DNA of 6,655 bases from Desulfococcus sp. (GTDB taxonomy: Bacteria; Desulfobacterota; Desulfobacteria; Desulfobacterales; Desulfosalsimonadaceae), in contig JAHECJ010000120.1 of NCBI GenBank assembly GCA_024641805.1, forward strand, positions 1-6,655, in the 5' to 3' direction. The notes below the pieces were generated by a model that was not told the origin of the DNA, did not search any database, and worked only from the letters and a program-made list of their open reading frames with translations. A program made the translations under genes and the position numbers. The first letter of the stretch is position 1, and each line of letters opens with the position of its first letter. Below, in pieces: positions 6,252 to 6,655 of this stretch.

Positions 6252-6655
6252 CTATTTTCGACTGACAAGTTCAACGATTTTACCTTCCCGTAACACCGTC
6301 ATAACAATCTCTGTTTCTGAGGTAAACCCGCCCACCACATCCTGGATGGCGCAGACATCTCCCACCGAATAGGTAATGGGGAATCCCTGGATCGACAGGA
6401 CAACATCCCCACCAATCAAAAAATTCTGGTTACCGGATTGAACCGGGATGCGCCCTGCCCTGAGTCCCAGTGCGTCTCCGGGGGAATTATCAGCAACACT
6501 CTGAATAAGAAGGCCCGCATCCTGGGGCAGGTTGAACGCTTTGGCCATTTCACCGTAAAGGAGAAAGCCGTTAAACCCGATCCAGAATGCTTTCTGATCC
6601 AATAAAATCCCCCTGGCCGTATTGATACTCACGGCAAACCCCAGACCCTCCGAAC
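6252..6655 (-). CDS. HtrA/DegP-like serine protease, C-terminal part with PDZ domain
   Basis: The frame is open to the right edge, so the 5' part is missing; 133 C-terminal residues are visible. The first residues, EGLGFAVSINTARGIL, match the closing strand and helix of the trypsin-like domain of HtrA proteases (compare the family pattern GIGFAIPxN). A PDZ domain follows (about from LLYGEMAK to the end), with GLLIQSVADNSPGDALGL as its characteristic core and GGDVVLSIQG as the ligand-pocket side. Between GLRAG and GGDVV there is an extra loop of about 12 residues (IPVQSGNQNF), not present in classic DegP PDZ domains. Only one PDZ is present before the stop. The protein should degrade or hold misfolded envelope proteins, but the catalytic His, Asp and Ser lie outside the window, so activity cannot be confirmed. 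A GTG at 6630-6632 is not the true start, as the conserved sequence continues upstream of it. Confidence 0.85.
   Translation of the reverse strand, partial: SEGLGFAVSINTARGILLDQKAFWIGFNGFLLYGEMAKAFNLPQDAGLLIQSVADNSPGDALGLRAGRIPVQSGNQNFLIGGDVVLSIQGFPITYSVGDVCAIQDVVGGFTSETEIVMTVLREGKIVELVSRK

Noticed and set aside
6246..6255. Palindrome ATAGTACTAT overlapping the protease stop codon
   Set aside because: It has no loop for a terminator hairpin and is only 10 bp in an A/T-rich stretch, so chance is a sufficient explanation.

Overview
The window looks like an ordinary chromosomal segment of a Gram-negative bacterium. Signal peptides, a periplasmic-sensor diguanylate cyclase, a PilZ protein, an HtrA-type protease and a lipase with a foldase-like neighbour all imply an inner membrane and periplasm. 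Gene style and moderate GC content would fit a sulfate-reducer-like deltaproteobacterium (Desulfobacterota). That is an impression from protein flavour, not a phylogenetic result. I see no tRNA, rRNA, CRISPR array, insertion sequence or phage gene.

Layout, left to right. (1) On the minus strand, a secreted GHSMG-type lipase (265-1098) is followed by a strong intrinsic terminator (200-233). Beyond it is the start of a membrane-anchored protein cut by the left edge (1-151), very probably a lipase foldase (Lif). The lipase leader carries two operator-like palindromes. (2) Further upstream on the minus strand is a penicillin-binding D-Ala-D-Ala carboxypeptidase (1382-2479) with a near-consensus promoter (2526-2555) and a strong GC-rich hairpin after its stop. 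(3) Divergently, on the plus strand, are a 7TMR-DISM diguanylate cyclase (2826-4694) and an unrecognised one-pass membrane protein (4782-5546). (4) Convergent to these, on the minus strand, is a short PilZ-domain protein (5662-6039) with its own promoter and a leader of about 140 nt. Before it lies the 3' part of an HtrA/DegP-like protease with a PDZ domain (6252-6655, cut by the right edge).

How the genes may work together. The cyclase makes c-di-GMP in response to a periplasmic or membrane signal, and the PilZ protein is a plausible c-di-GMP receptor nearby. Close position is suggestive only, since the two are convergent and not in one operon. The lipase and foldase-like protein would form a secretion pair. 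The carboxypeptidase and HtrA protease are cell-wall and envelope housekeeping functions. The common theme is envelope and periplasm. I found no clear evidence of a new multi-gene system. The most open items are the unknown membrane protein at 4782-5546, the lipase control region, and the terminator between lipase and putative foldase.
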